Below are positions 54,087 to 63,929 of a DNA stretch of 64,000 nt, one piece after another. The DNA is from Colwellia hornerae (GTDB lineage: Bacteria > Pseudomonadota > Gammaproteobacteria > Enterobacterales > Alteromonadaceae): positions 160,163 to 224,162 of the forward strand of contig NZ_VOLR01000004.1 in the NCBI RefSeq assembly GCF_007954355.1, in the 5' to 3' direction. Positions within the stretch are counted from its first letter, which is position 1. Every line of letters begins with the position of its first letter. Below the pieces are notes generated by a model, which saw only the letters and a list, made by a program, of their open reading frames with translations, was not told the DNA's origin and made no database searches. The position numbers and the translations under genes were made by a program.

Positions 54087-56786
54087 ATGACATTAAATAA
54101 ATCTCAAATAGCTAAGGCACTGTCCATTGCTATTATTGGCTCAAGTATTGCTCTGATGGGCTGTGAAAAAGCAGACACAGCAAGTAACTCAGCAGTCGCT
54201 AAAGCCGTACAACAAACAAGTTTATTGCGCACTCAAAGTGAATCACTTGAAGCAGTTTATGCTGAGATGCGTGCAAAACAAGTTAGCAACGTTAGCTACA
54301 AGTTAAGTGTGACGATTGATAATAAAAGCGAAAGTTTTTCTGGCTCTACCGAGTTACTCTTTGACTTAGTAGAAAACAATAAAAATGATTTAACCATAGA
54401 TTTTGATGAAGGTACCATAAAGTCATTAAAAGTTAATGGCAAAGCCGTTAAGTTTAGCTATGAGAAATGGTTTATTACTATTCCTGCTAGCGAATTAACC
54501 GCTGGTAAGCAAAGTATTACTATTGATTACCAACGTCCTTACTCTACTGACGGCTCTGGTTTCCATCGTTTTGTTGACCCTAAAAACGGTGAAGTTTACT
54601 TATACACCGACTTTGAACCTTATGACGCGAACCGCTTATTCCCTCATTTTGATCAACCTGATTTAAAAGCCAGCTACGAAATAAAAGTGACCGCTCCCGC
54701 ACATTGGCAAATAATTAGCGCAACCCGCGAAACAACTATTAGTGAAAGCGGTGATAACAAAGTATGGTCATTCCCTGCTTCAGCAAAATTTTCTTCTTAT
54801 GTTTTCTCTCTTCATGCCGGTAATTACGCGGTATGGGAAGATGATTTTGAAGGCATGAAGTTACGTTTGTTTGCTCGTCAAAGTTTAGCCGAATACGTTA
54901 AGACTGATGAATGGTTTATTCCAACTAAACAAAGTTTTGCTTTTTTCAATAACTACTTTGATGTGAAATACCCTTTTGGCAAATATGACCAAATTGTCGC
55001 ACCTGACTTTAATGCCGGTGCCATGGAAAACGTTGCTGCGGTTACCTTCAATGAAGGCTATATAGCACGTGGAGAAAAATCAACCAGTGCTCGTATGAGT
55101 CTTGCTAATGTTATTGCTCATGAAATGGCACACATGTGGTTTGGTGATTTAGTTACTATGCGCTGGTGGAACGGCTTATGGTTAAATGAAAGTTTTGCTA
55201 CTTATATGGCTAACTTAGCTATTGCAGAAGCCAGTGACTTTGAAAACAACTGGGATGTATTCTACTCTGGTACTAAACAATGGGCTTACCGCACTGATGA
55301 TTCAGTGAACACTCATGCAATAGAACTACCGGTTGCTTCTACGGGGGTTGCTTTATCAAATTTTGACGGTATTACTTACGGTAAAGGTGCATCAGTATTA
55401 AAACAGTTGCCTTATTATTTAGGTGAAGAAAATTTCCGCATCGGCGTAAGCAATTACTTGAAAAAGTTTTCTTACCAAAATACTGATCTTGAAGATTTTA
55501 TTGGTGAATTGGGCAAAGCTGCTGGTAAAGATATGAGCCAGTGGACACAAGACTGGTTATATAATGCAGGCTTAAACACCATCAAAGTTAATTACCAATG
55601 TAGTGACGGTAAAATTAGCGCGTTTGCAATAAACCAAACAGCACCAGAAGGTTACCCAACATTACGTGAACAACGTGTGCAAATTGGTTTATACAATGTT
55701 AGTGCTGATGGCAATGCGATGAACTTAACCTCTGCAACACCTATCATGTATAAAGGTGCAACCACTGAGATTAAAGCAGTAATTGGTCAAACATGCCCTG
55801 ATTTGGTGTATCCAAACGAAGCCGATTGGGGTTACGTAAAAGTAGACCTTGATGAAAAGTCATTGGCTTCAGCACAAAAGCATATCAATGCGATTGATAA
55901 TGCCACTATGCGCTTAATGTTATGGCAAAGCTTGTCTGACAGTGTCAATGATGCAAATTTAGCTGCTGATCAGTTGGTAAATTTTGCTATGGCTAATCTT
56001 GAAGGTGAAAGCGATTATAACGTATCACGTAAAATTGCCAGCACTTTAACCTCGGCTTTAGGCTTCCTAACTGTTGCAACACGCTTAGAGCAAAAAGATT
56101 ATACGGCACTTTATATGGACGTTGAAAACTTATACTTACGTTTATTAGAAAATGCTGAAGCGGGTTCAGACTTCCAAAAACTTTGGTATGGCCGTTATGT
56201 CGGTGTAACGAAAACAACTAAGCATTTAAACCGCTTACAAAACATTTTGAACGGTGAAAAAAGTTTTGATGGCATTACCATAGATCAAGACAAGCGCTGG
56301 ACATTAATTGCTAAAATGAACCGTTACCAACATGGTAATTACCAAGCATTATTGAGCGCTGAAGCAAAAAAAGACATTACCGATTCAGGTGTTAAAAGTG
56401 CTATTTATGCCGAAGTTCTTCGACCTGAGGCAGACGTTAAAGAAAAGTGGTTTAACATCGTTATTAATAACCCTGACAAGCTAAAACTTTCTACACTGCG
56501 TTATATTATGTGGGGTTTATTTCCTGGTGAGCAACAAGCTTTAGAAGCGCCTTATAAAGCTAAAATTCTTGCACACATCCCTAAATTAAATGAAGGAAGT
56601 GATTTAGGTTTATTAGAGTCTTTTGCCGGTAGCATGTTGCCTACACAATGTAATGCAACCAGTGAAGCAGAATTAGCACAACTGATTAAAGACTACAGTG
56701 CTATGAAGCCGCAAGTGTTAAAGACAGTTAAAGCTAGCCATCAACAAATTGGTCGCTGTGTTAAAGCGCTAAAACTATTGAAATAA
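54087..56786 (+). CDS. M1 family aminopeptidase, predicted lipoprotein (PepN-like)
   Basis: 899-residue zinc aminopeptidase that removes N-terminal residues from peptides. The substrate motif GAMEN is at 311-315 and the zinc motif HEMAH (345-349) is followed by the third ligand E368 (WLNESFATY), with the standard HExxH-x18-E spacing. A C-terminal ERAP1-like helical domain follows from about 560. The N terminus ends in a lipobox, SIALMGCEKAD, so it is probably anchored in the periplasm, unlike cytoplasmic E. coli PepN. Monocistronic, with a terminator shared with kdsB. Confidence 0.92.
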   Translation: MTLNKSQIAKALSIAIIGSSIALMGCEKADTASNSAVAKAVQQTSLLRTQSESLEAVYAEMRAKQVSNVSYKLSVTIDNKSESFSGSTELLFDLVENNKNDLTIDFDEGTIKSLKVNGKAVKFSYEKWFITIPASELTAGKQSITIDYQRPYSTDGSGFHRFVDPKNGEVYLYTDFEPYDANRLFPHFDQPDLKASYEIKVTAPAHWQIISATRETTISESGDNKVWSFPASAKFSSYVFSLHAGNYAVWEDDFEGMKLRLFARQSLAEYVKTDEWFIPTKQSFAFFNNYFDVKYPFGKYDQIVAPDFNAGAMENVAAVTFNEGYIARGEKSTSARMSLANVIAHEMAHMWFGDLVTMRWWNGLWLNESFATYMANLAIAEASDFENNWDVFYSGTKQWAYRTDDSVNTHAIELPVASTGVALSNFDGITYGKGASVLKQLPYYLGEENFRIGVSNYLKKFSYQNTDLEDFIGELGKAAGKDMSQWTQDWLYNAGLNTIKVNYQCSDGKISAFAINQTAPEGYPTLREQRVQIGLYNVSADGNAMNLTSATPIMYKGATTEIKAVIGQTCPDLVYPNEADWGYVKVDLDEKSLASAQKHINAIDNATMRLMLWQSLSDSVNDANLAADQLVNFAMANLEGESDYNVSRKIASTLTSALGFLTVATRLEQKDYTALYMDVENLYLRLLENAEAGSDFQKLWYGRYVGVTKTTKHLNRLQNILNGEKSFDGITIDQDKRWTLIAKMNRYQHGNYQALLSAEAKKDITDSGVKSAIYAEVLRPEADVKEKWFNIVINNPDKLKLSTLRYIMWGLFPGEQQALEAPYKAKILAHIPKLNEGSDLGLLESFAGSMLPTQCNATSEAELAQLIKDYSAMKPQVLKTVKASHQQIGRCVKALKLLK

Positions 56787-56803
56787 TATTTTGTTAGCGT
56801 AAT

Positions 56804-56838
56804 AAAAAGGCCTCATGTAAAAACATAAGGCCTTTTTT
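56804..56838. terminator. Terminator between convergent M1 aminopeptidase and kdsB
   Basis: AAAAAGGCCTCATGT / ACATAAGGCCTTTTT stem with one C-A mismatch and a 4-base loop, T run on both strands. Confidence 0.85.
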
Positions 56839-56854
56839 ATTTTATAAAAAATAC

Positions 56855-57634
56855 TTAAAGCGTAAGAGCATAAGCCCGAGCTTTTTCTAAGTCTTCTGGT
56901 GTATCAACACCTTCAACCGCTAAACGAGTTTCAGCGACCGCAACATGAATTTTTTCACCTTGCCATAACACCCGTAGTTGCTCTAAAGATTCAATTTGCT
57001 CTAATTGACTGGCCGGCCATTGCACATAGTCTTTAATGAACCCAGCGCGATAGGCGTAGATACCAATATGGCGTAAATAAAAATCACCAATAGCGGCGAC
57101 ACTTTCCTCATTAAGAAAGCGATCTCGGTCATAAGGGATGGTCGAACGGCTAAAGTACATCGCATAACCGTGCTTATCTGTTAACACTTTAACGGCGTTA
57201 GGATTAAAAGCTTCTTCTACGTCATGAATATGCACAGCAAGTGTCGCCATTCTAGCTTGTTGCTGATTTGTTCTTTGCTGGTCGGCTAAATTCCGGGCAA
57301 CTTGAGCGATATTTTCAGCTGGAATAAAAGGCTCATCGCCCTGAACATTAACAATAACCTGATCATCATCAAAGTTATAAATGTTCATCACTTCAGCTAA
57401 ACGTTCAGTACCCGATTGATGGTCGGCACGAGTTTTACAAACCTCACCGCCAAATGCTAATACCGCTTCTTCAACCTGCTTATTATCAGTGGCCACAATC
57501 ACCTGGCTAGCACCACTTTGCTGGGCTTTTTCAACAACCCATTGGATCATCGGCTTACCATTAATATCGGCTAACACTTTTCCCGGTAAACGAGACGACT
57601 CAAACCGAGCGGGTATAACAACAATAAAAGACAT
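56855..57634 (-). CDS. kdsB: CMP-KDO synthetase KdsB
   Basis: 3-deoxy-manno-octulosonate cytidylyltransferase: activates KDO with CTP for lipopolysaccharide inner-core synthesis. 259 residues (E. coli 248). The N-terminal nucleotide-binding sequence [22 protein letters not shown] and the VQGDEPFI motif that binds metal are clear. Last gene of the comEC-msbA-lpxK-ycaR-kdsB string; 22 bases separate it from ycaR. Cytoplasmic. Confidence 0.96.
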   Translation of the reverse strand: MSFIVVIPARFESSRLPGKVLADINGKPMIQWVVEKAQQSGASQVIVATDNKQVEEAVLAFGGEVCKTRADHQSGTERLAEVMNIYNFDDDQVIVNVQGDEPFIPAENIAQVARNLADQQRTNQQQARMATLAVHIHDVEEAFNPNAVKVLTDKHGYAMYFSRSTIPYDRDRFLNEESVAAIGDFYLRHIGIYAYRAGFIKDYVQWPASQLEQIESLEQLRVLWQGEKIHVAVAETRLAVEGVDTPEDLEKARAYALTL

Positions 57635-57656
57635 TTAATTCTCCAAATATATTTAA

Positions 57657-57836
57657 TTAGTCATTTTCGGTAATATGGCGCGCTTCACTTTCTAACAAGA
57701 CCGGAATGCCTTTTTCAATAGCATAAGCAAGGCGGTCGAATTTACAGATTAATTCTTGTTGCTCTTTATTGTAATCAAGTTTGCCCTTGCAAGCAGGACA
57801 AGCCAATATTTCCATTAATTTTACGTCAAATGCCAT
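57657..57836 (-). CDS. ycaR: Trm112/YcaR family small zinc-ribbon-like protein
   Basis: 59-residue protein of the UPF0434/Trm112 family, found almost invariably between lpxK and kds[18 protein letters not shown] contains the CPxC pair; only one more Cys (LICKFD) is present, so the zinc site is incomplete compared with eukaryotic Trm112. I start at ATG 57836 (MAFDVKL) because AAGAG lies eight bases upstream; an ATG two codons earlier is too close to it. Function unproven. Confidence 0.9.
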   Translation of the reverse strand: MAFDVKLMEILACPACKGKLDYNKEQQELICKFDRLAYAIEKGIPVLLESEARHITEND

Positions 57837-57869
57837 GTTCATTCTCTTATTTATCAGTTTATTTATTAT

Positions 57870-58958
57870 TTAGCTTAGCGTGAATCTAGCCTTAATACGG
57901 CTCAGTTTATCTGCTTTTACTTTGTCAAATAGCGCGTCTAAAAATGGCGTTATTTGTTTATTTTCCATATGGGCATCAACCGGTAAATACCACCAATTAT
58001 TTTTAGCAAAAGATGTACATTTAACCGCGTCTTTTTCTGTCATCAAAAGCGGAATTTCGTCAGAAAAACTGACAAATTGTGCTGCATTATAATGCTGATG
58101 ATCCTTAAAGCCGACCGATGCTTCGAGGCTAAAGCCAATATCGACTAAGGTTTTAAAAAAACGACTCGGATCACCAATACCGGCAATAGCATTGATACGC
58201 TTAGTCTCATTGTCTTTATCATTAAACTGCTGATAAAAATCAGTTAATAATAGCTGCTGTTTGGTTTTAACATTGACCACCGTTTTTGCCATCAAGGTCA
58301 TTGTTATTTGAGGTATACCTAGCGGATAGACTTTATTATCGGTTGGCACTGCGCCATTAAAGATAAGCGCATCGACTGTTTTTAAACGCCATAAACCTTC
58401 ACGTAAGGGCCCTGCAGGTAATAACAACCCATTACCAAACACACGTTTACCGTCAATAACAATAAGCTCAAAATCTCGTTCTAAGCGATAGTGTTGTAAA
58501 CCATCGTCAGCAATAATAACATCGCAGCCTTGCTGCATTAACAACCTGGCACTCGCCACACGATCGCCACCAACCACCACAGGAATGCCATGGCGTTGAT
58601 AAATTAATAAAGGCTCATCGCCTGTTTCAGCTGCGCTACTGGTTGCATTGAGTAAGTAAGGATAGTGCGGTGCTTGTCCGCCATAACCTCGACTAATAAC
58701 CCCAACTTTCATGCCTTGTGCTAAGCATTGCTCAATTAAGTATAAAACCACTGGTGTTTTACCGTTACCGCCAATACCAATATTACCCACTACCACCACA
58801 GGGATATCGATACCAAAGGATTTAAAAAAATACAGATGATAGCATTTTCGTCGCAACGCAGATAATAACCAAAAAAGAAGCGTTAACGGCAACAATAAAG
58901 GCACGAGCAGCCATTTTGCTGGATGTTGAAAAAACCAAACCTTTTCAATTAAGCGCAT
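57870..58958 (-). CDS. lpxK: Tetraacyldisaccharide 4'-kinase LpxK
   Basis: Inner-membrane-bound kinase that adds the 4' phosphate to the lipid A disaccharide. 362 residues (E. coli 328). An N-terminal helix (about 17-33, LLVPLLLPLTLLFWLL) precedes the P-loop VVGNIGIGGNGKTP (near 57). DDGLQHYRLERDFELIVID is a family signature. It starts just after msbA, the flippase for the lipid A product, and the two are surely coexpressed. Confidence 0.95.
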   Translation of the reverse strand: MRLIEKVWFFQHPAKWLLVPLLLPLTLLFWLLSALRRKCYHLYFFKSFGIDIPVVVVGNIGIGGNGKTPVVLYLIEQCLAQGMKVGVISRGYGGQAPHYPYLLNATSSAAETGDEPLLIYQRHGIPVVVGGDRVASARLLMQQGCDVIIADDGLQHYRLERDFELIVIDGKRVFGNGLLLPAGPLREGLWRLKTVDALIFNGAVPTDNKVYPLGIPQITMTLMAKTVVNVKTKQQLLLTDFYQQFNDKDNETKRINAIAGIGDPSRFFKTLVDIGFSLEASVGFKDHQHYNAAQFVSFSDEIPLLMTEKDAVKCTSFAKNNWWYLPVDAHMENKQITPFLDALFDKVKADKLSRIKARFTLS

Positions 58959-58979
58959 AGCAAGATCTCAACCGTCATT

Positions 58980-60740
58980 TTATTCGCTAAATTGAAAGTT
59001 GTGTAATTTTGCATAAGCACCTTCTTTTGCTAATAACGTGTGATGGTCGCCCTGCTCAAGAATTTTCCCTTGTTCCATAACAATAATTTTATCGGCATTT
59101 TCAATGGTAGACAAACGATGAGCAATAACAATACAGGTACGATCTTTTTGTAAAACTTGCAAAGCATCTTGAATATGACGTTCTGACTCCGTATCTAATG
59201 CACTGGTCGCTTCATCAAGAATTAAAAAAGGTGCATCACACAACAATGCTCGAGCGATAGCAACACGTTGACGTTGCCCACCAGAGAGTAAAGCGCCATT
59301 ATCTCCAATATTTGTATCAATTCCGTCAGCCATATTCTCTGCAAATTCAATAACATGGGCACTTTTAGCCGCAGCTATAATTTCGTCACGACTGGCGTTG
59401 GGTTTACCATAGGCAATATTATTAGCGATAGAGTCATTAAATAACACCACTTGCTGAGACACATAAGCAAACTGAGCACGTAAGTCTTTCAATTTGTATG
59501 AGGTAATGTCTTTACCGTCAATAAGTACTTTACCCGAAGTGGCATCATAGAAGCGAAGCAAAATTGCACTGGCGGTTGATTTGCCACTCCCCGAGCGACC
59601 AACTAAAGCCACTGTTTCGCCAGCATTCGCAGTAAAGCTTAACTGAGTAAGCGCTAATTTTTCGTCATTAGTATAAGAAAAATCTACCTGTTCAAAGGCA
59701 AGTGTTCCTTTGGCTTTCTCAAGTGATTGTTGACCGGTGTCTTTTTCATTTTCTTGGTCAAGCACAGCAAAAATACTGACACAAGCCGCCATACCGTTTT
59801 GAAAGTCACTGTTAACCGTTGTTAATAACTTTAAAGGTCTAAGTAGCATGGTCATACAAGTAATCACCGTTATGAAAATCCCTGGCGTTAAGCTTGCTTT
59901 CATACTTTCTAAATTGGCAACGTAAAGTACAAACGCTAATGCAAAAGAAGCGATAATTTGTATTAAGGGTACGCTAAAAGATTTAGTGGCTACCATTTTC
60001 ATACGTTGTTGGCGGTTATGTTTATTTATCTGACCAAAACGTTCGAATTCACGTTTTTGTCCGCCAAAGGTTAACACAACCTTATGAGCGTTAAAGGTTT
60101 GCTCAGCAGCAGAAGTTACTTCGCCCATCGCATTTTGAATTTTTTTACTGACTTGGCGAAAACGTTTCGAAACCACAGTAACAATAATAGCGATAATAGG
60201 AGTTATAAGAAGGAATATTGCCGATAACTGCCAACTGTTGTAAAACATAACCGCGAGAAAGCCAATCACCATAGCGCCTTGTTGCACTAAGGTAAGTAAC
60301 GCTTTACTCGTCGCGTTAAGGACTTGTTCGGTATCGAAGGTGAGTTTAGAGATTAACGTTCCGGTCGACGTTTTATCATGAAAAGTCACCGGCAGCGCCA
60401 TAATATGCTCGAATAAATTTTGCCTTAAATCGGTAACAACATTATTACCCACCCAAGCTAAACAATAATTACCAAAAAAATGGCAGATACCGCGGATAAT
60501 AAAACAAACAATAACAAAAAGTGGTGCCCACTTCATAAAGTTAGGATTAGCATCTGTTAGTCCATCATCAATTAATGGCTGTAACTGCGAGAAAAATAAA
60601 GTGTCGATACCGGCATAACCGAGCATACCTAATATAGCGATGACAAACCCTGCTTTATAGGGTTTAGCATAGCTCATTAAACGTTTAAAATTTTGCCAAG
60701 TTGTGGCTTGCACTGCTACTTTGTTTTTACTTGCTAACAT
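58980..60740 (-). CDS. msbA: Lipid A export ATP-binding/permease protein MsbA
   Basis: Half-size ABC transporter that flips core-lipid A across the inner membrane. 586 residues (E. coli 582): six transmembrane helices (about 20-320) and a nucleotide-binding domain with Walker A GRSGSGKST, Q-loop VSQQVVLFND, signature LSGGQRQR, Walker B FLILDEATSALD, and H-loop IAHRLST. The assignment to MsbA over other exporters rests on its partner lpxK. Start ATG 60740; the preceding comEC ends 92 bases upstream. Confidence 0.95.
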   Translation of the reverse strand: MLASKNKVAVQATTWQNFKRLMSYAKPYKAGFVIAILGMLGYAGIDTLFFSQLQPLIDDGLTDANPNFMKWAPLFVIVCFIIRGICHFFGNYCLAWVGNNVVTDLRQNLFEHIMALPVTFHDKTSTGTLISKLTFDTEQVLNATSKALLTLVQQGAMVIGFLAVMFYNSWQLSAIFLLITPIIAIIVTVVSKRFRQVSKKIQNAMGEVTSAAEQTFNAHKVVLTFGGQKREFERFGQINKHNRQQRMKMVATKSFSVPLIQIIASFALAFVLYVANLESMKASLTPGIFITVITCMTMLLRPLKLLTTVNSDFQNGMAACVSIFAVLDQENEKDTGQQSLEKAKGTLAFEQVDFSYTNDEKLALTQLSFTANAGETVALVGRSGSGKSTASAILLRFYDATSGKVLIDGKDITSYKLKDLRAQFAYVSQQVVLFNDSIANNIAYGKPNASRDEIIAAAKSAHVIEFAENMADGIDTNIGDNGALLSGGQRQRVAIARALLCDAPFLILDEATSALDTESERHIQDALQVLQKDRTCIVIAHRLSTIENADKIIVMEQGKILEQGDHHTLLAKEGAYAKLHNFQFSE

Positions 60741-60832
60741 TCAGTCTCTCTGTGACTTCGCGATTAATTATTCATACCCAAGCCATTTTAGCGTTATTTC
60801 TTAGTTGCAACCAACTAATAATATTTACAACG

Positions 60833-63283
60833 TTAATTAGCAAACCAATAAGGCTTAATATGCAGACGATAAGATTCAATTTCAAGTGCTTGCTCGCTGA
60901 TGTTTATGCGGATCATTCCATGCTCAGCAGTTGCATATGGCGTTACATTAAGCTGATGATAACGTTTAAGTACTGCTTTATTAGGCATCTTCCATCGATT
61001 CATAAAACCGGCGCTAAAGATAACCGCCTCGGGTGAAACCGCTTTAATAAAACCCGTACTTGATGAGGTTTTTGAGCCATGGTGTGGCGCAACAATAACA
61101 TCAGCTTTTAACTTGTCAGCGATTTCAACATTTGCGACCAGTAACTTTTCAACTTTACGAGGAATATCGCCCGTTAATAGCACCTTATATTTACCATCAG
61201 AAATATGGATCACACACGAATTATCATTTTCTTTATCTTCAATAACCACTGGCCACAACACAGAAAAAGTCAGACCTTGCCAAATAAAATTATCGCCTTG
61301 TTTACAACTCTGCATGTTAACAAAACTATACCTGCCAAAATCTTCTACCGGTTGATTATATTTAATTTGCTTAACGATAATTTTATTTAGCGCTATTTTT
61401 TCATCAATAAAAGCCAAGCCACCAGCATGATCGTTATCGGCATGACTTAACAATAAATAGTCAAGAGTGGTCACCCCTCGATACTGTAAATAAGGAAAAA
61501 TCACGCTTTCTGCCAAGTTAAAGCCACTAGGGTAACTCGCCCCTGTATCGTATAAAATCGCTTGTCCATTTCGTTCAATAACAACCGCTAACCCTTGTCC
61601 CACATCAAGAACATTTACTTGCCAATCATCATTTTTTTGCTGGTTATTAACAGACATCAAGCTGAATAAAAAAGTAAGTAATAGCGCAGCAGCCAGTACT
61701 TTTTTGGGTAATGCTAAAAAATAACTGATGAAGCATAAACCGCTGATCATCAAAATAATCATTAATGTCTGATGGCTAACGTCGATAAAAAGCCATTGTT
61801 GGCTCGACAAATAACTTAGCCACTGCCAAATCAACTTTAATGACATTAGCGATAACTCAAGAAAAAATATTGCTAGCGTTTCACTAAAAGGCATAACAAC
61901 TACAGCCAATAAACATAGCGGAATAGCGGTAAAACTCATCCAAGGCACGGCAATAATATTAGCAAGTAATGCCGAAAGAGGTAGTTGATAATTCAACAAA
62001 GCCGCAACGGGTAACATAAATAATGTTAAGCCTAGCTGTATAATTATTAAGGAGTGGAGCCAGGCTTTTATTTTATCCGCTTGACCATCACCCGATGATG
62101 AGAGTAGTTTTCGACATCGCCAAATAATCAATAAGATCAGTGATACCGCATAAACGCTTAGCCAAAAACTAACGCTAAACAGACTAAAGGGTGATATCAA
62201 TATAATGCAAACGATACTGAGTAATAACCAGCGTGTTATCGTTAACTTAACACCCAATAACTTAGCGCCAATAAATATTTGCATCATAATCAATGCGCGC
62301 AGTGTTGGTAAAGAAAAGCCAGCGAGATAAGCATAAAATAGCGCAACCAAGCTACTAAAAGCGAAAGTAACGATACGGCTGTTCTTTTTTACCAGCCATA
62401 ACTTGCCTTTTTCAGTTAACAGTAAATAAAAGGGACTATAGCGAAAACACATCAACATCAATCCAAAAGCACCACTGGCAATTAGGCCTAAGTGTAAGCC
62501 AGAAATTGCCATTAAATGCTGTGTTCCTGTTGCTTGTAAAACTTGCCATTGCTCAGGGGTAATTTTGCCTCGCTCGCCAAAGGTAAGGGCAAAAATAAAA
62601 TGGTGCAGCTCATTCGTTAAAGTTATTGAGTCTATTAATTCATTGAGTTGTAAATACAATCGTTGGCGATAACTAGGCTGTGCTGATATTAATTTATTTT
62701 TTACTGAATGTTTTACATAGCCGGTAGCATGGAGTTCCTTTTGCCTTAACCATGTTTGATAGCTAAAACCGCCAATATTTGCAAAACCATGGGCAGGCTT
62801 CACTCGGACATTAAGTTGCCATTTCTGGCCTTGGTTAATCTTGGTAGCCTTTTTTAAGCTATCTAGTTTAATAGACTTATGATCCCAACGGAGACGAATA
62901 TTTATCTTTGATTGGAGTTTTTGTTGATTGACTTCTTCAACAACAAAATTAAAACGTGATACTTTTTTGGTCGTTTCATCCTTTTTTATTATACGCGTTA
63001 ATGACTTTGGGATATTGGTAACTATACCTTTTACCGTTACGGTTTTACCGAAAAAATTATCTGCGACAAGGTTATTAACTTGCCAGATATTTTGATAAGC
63101 AAAGCCAGCACTGAGTAACCAAGCACAGCCAAAAAAGAGTCCACTATAACCCCGTAACCTTTTGATGAGACAAAAAATGACAGCAAAACAAAAACAAATA
63201 GAAACTTGCGAAAAGTCTGGTACTATCGGTAAGAATAGTGACAGAATAGCACCAATAAAAAATGTAAATAGCCACCGTTCCAT
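60833..63283 (-). CDS. comEC: DNA uptake channel ComEC/Rec2
   Basis: 816-residue polytopic membrane protein that carries transforming DNA through the inner membrane. It has N-terminal helices, a DUF4131 domain (about 45-190), the Competence domain (about 215-490; LMAISGLHLGLIASGAFG), and a C-terminal metallo-beta-lactamase-type domain (from about 545; NVLDVGQGLAVVIE and the metal motif LSHADNDHAGG), which may degrade the non-transported strand. Size is near E. coli YcaI (754). It lies upstream of msbA, as in many gammaproteobacteria. Whether the cell is naturally competent cannot be told here. Confidence 0.93.
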   Translation of the reverse strand: MERWLFTFFIGAILSLFLPIVPDFSQVSICFCFAVIFCLIKRLRGYSGLFFGCAWLLSAGFAYQNIWQVNNLVADNFFGKTVTVKGIVTNIPKSLTRIIKKDETTKKVSRFNFVVEEVNQQKLQSKINIRLRWDHKSIKLDSLKKATKINQGQKWQLNVRVKPAHGFANIGGFSYQTWLRQKELHATGYVKHSVKNKLISAQPSYRQRLYLQLNELIDSITLTNELHHFIFALTFGERGKITPEQWQVLQATGTQHLMAISGLHLGLIASGAFGLMLMCFRYSPFYLLLTEKGKLWLVKKNSRIVTFAFSSLVALFYAYLAGFSLPTLRALIMMQIFIGAKLLGVKLTITRWLLLSIVCIILISPFSLFSVSFWLSVYAVSLILLIIWRCRKLLSSSGDGQADKIKAWLHSLIIIQLGLTLFMLPVAALLNYQLPLSALLANIIAVPWMSFTAIPLCLLAVVVMPFSETLAIFFLELSLMSLKLIWQWLSYLSSQQWLFIDVSHQTLMIILMISGLCFISYFLALPKKVLAAALLLTFLFSLMSVNNQQKNDDWQVNVLDVGQGLAVVIERNGQAILYDTGASYPSGFNLAESVIFPYLQYRGVTTLDYLLLSHADNDHAGGLAFIDEKIALNKIIVKQIKYNQPVEDFGRYSFVNMQSCKQGDNFIWQGLTFSVLWPVVIEDKENDNSCVIHISDGKYKVLLTGDIPRKVEKLLVANVEIADKLKADVIVAPHHGSKTSSSTGFIKAVSPEAVIFSAGFMNRWKMPNKAVLKRYHQLNVTPYATAEHGMIRINISEQALEIESYRLHIKPYWFAN

Positions 63284-63345
63284 AGTGATTAATTTCCGTA
63301 TCTGTCTAATCGATAAATAAAGCCTAGATAATATAAGTAAAGTAT

Positions 63346-63858
63346 ATGCCTAAAAAACTCTTCAAGCGTTATATGCCGGATCACAACACCATAAAAAATA
63401 ATAAACATTTAAAAATTTTTGGTGCGTCATTGCATAACCCCAACTTATGGCATTTAAACCGTAATTCTGTCGCAAAAGCTTTTGCCGTCGGTTTATTTTT
63501 TGCCTTTATCCCGGTCCCCTTTCAAATGGTTTTAGCTGCTGGTGTTGCTATTATAGTACATTCAAATTTGCCACTATCGGTTGCGCTGGTTTGGATCACA
63601 AATCCGTTAACGATACCGGCAATTTTTTATGGCTGTTATATGGTTGGTATCTGGTTATTAGGTCGTCCAGAAAAAGAATTTGTATTTGAAGCGAACTGGC
63701 AATGGCTAGTTGATAGCTTGTCAACTATTGGACCAGCATTTTTACTTGGTTGTGGAGTACTGGCGACATTATTCTCAATAATAGGTTATTTCACCATACA
63801 TGGACTATGGCGATATTCAGTGATAAAAGAATGGAAAAAACGCAAGAATAGAAAATAA
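63346..63858 (+). CDS. DUF2062 membrane protein
   Basis: 170-residue protein with three or so hydrophobic segments (about 44-66, 75-100, 130-155) and the DUF2062 signature SVAKAFAVGLFFAFIPVPFQ followed by WITNPLTIPAIFYGCYMVG. DUF2062 proteins lie next to comEC in many gammaproteobacteria; their function is not known. Divergent from comEC, 62 bases apart. AAGTAAAGT-like purines precede the ATG but no strong ribosome site is seen. Confidence 0.88.
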   Translation: MPKKLFKRYMPDHNTIKNNKHLKIFGASLHNPNLWHLNRNSVAKAFAVGLFFAFIPVPFQMVLAAGVAIIVHSNLPLSVALVWITNPLTIPAIFYGCYMVGIWLLGRPEKEFVFEANWQWLVDSLSTIGPAFLLGCGVLATLFSIIGYFTIHGLWRYSVIKEWKKRKNRK

Positions 63859-63875
63859 AAACCGACAATATCTTA

Positions 63876-63907
63876 ATGCCGTTCACTTAAGGTGAACGGC
63901 ATTTTTA
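63876..63907 (+). terminator. Terminator after the DUF2062 gene
   Basis: ATGCCGTTCAC / GTGAACGGCAT 11-bp perfect stem, loop TTAAG, followed by TTTTT. Confidence 0.88.
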
Positions 63908-63929
63908 CTTTTAACAGGATATCTATTCT

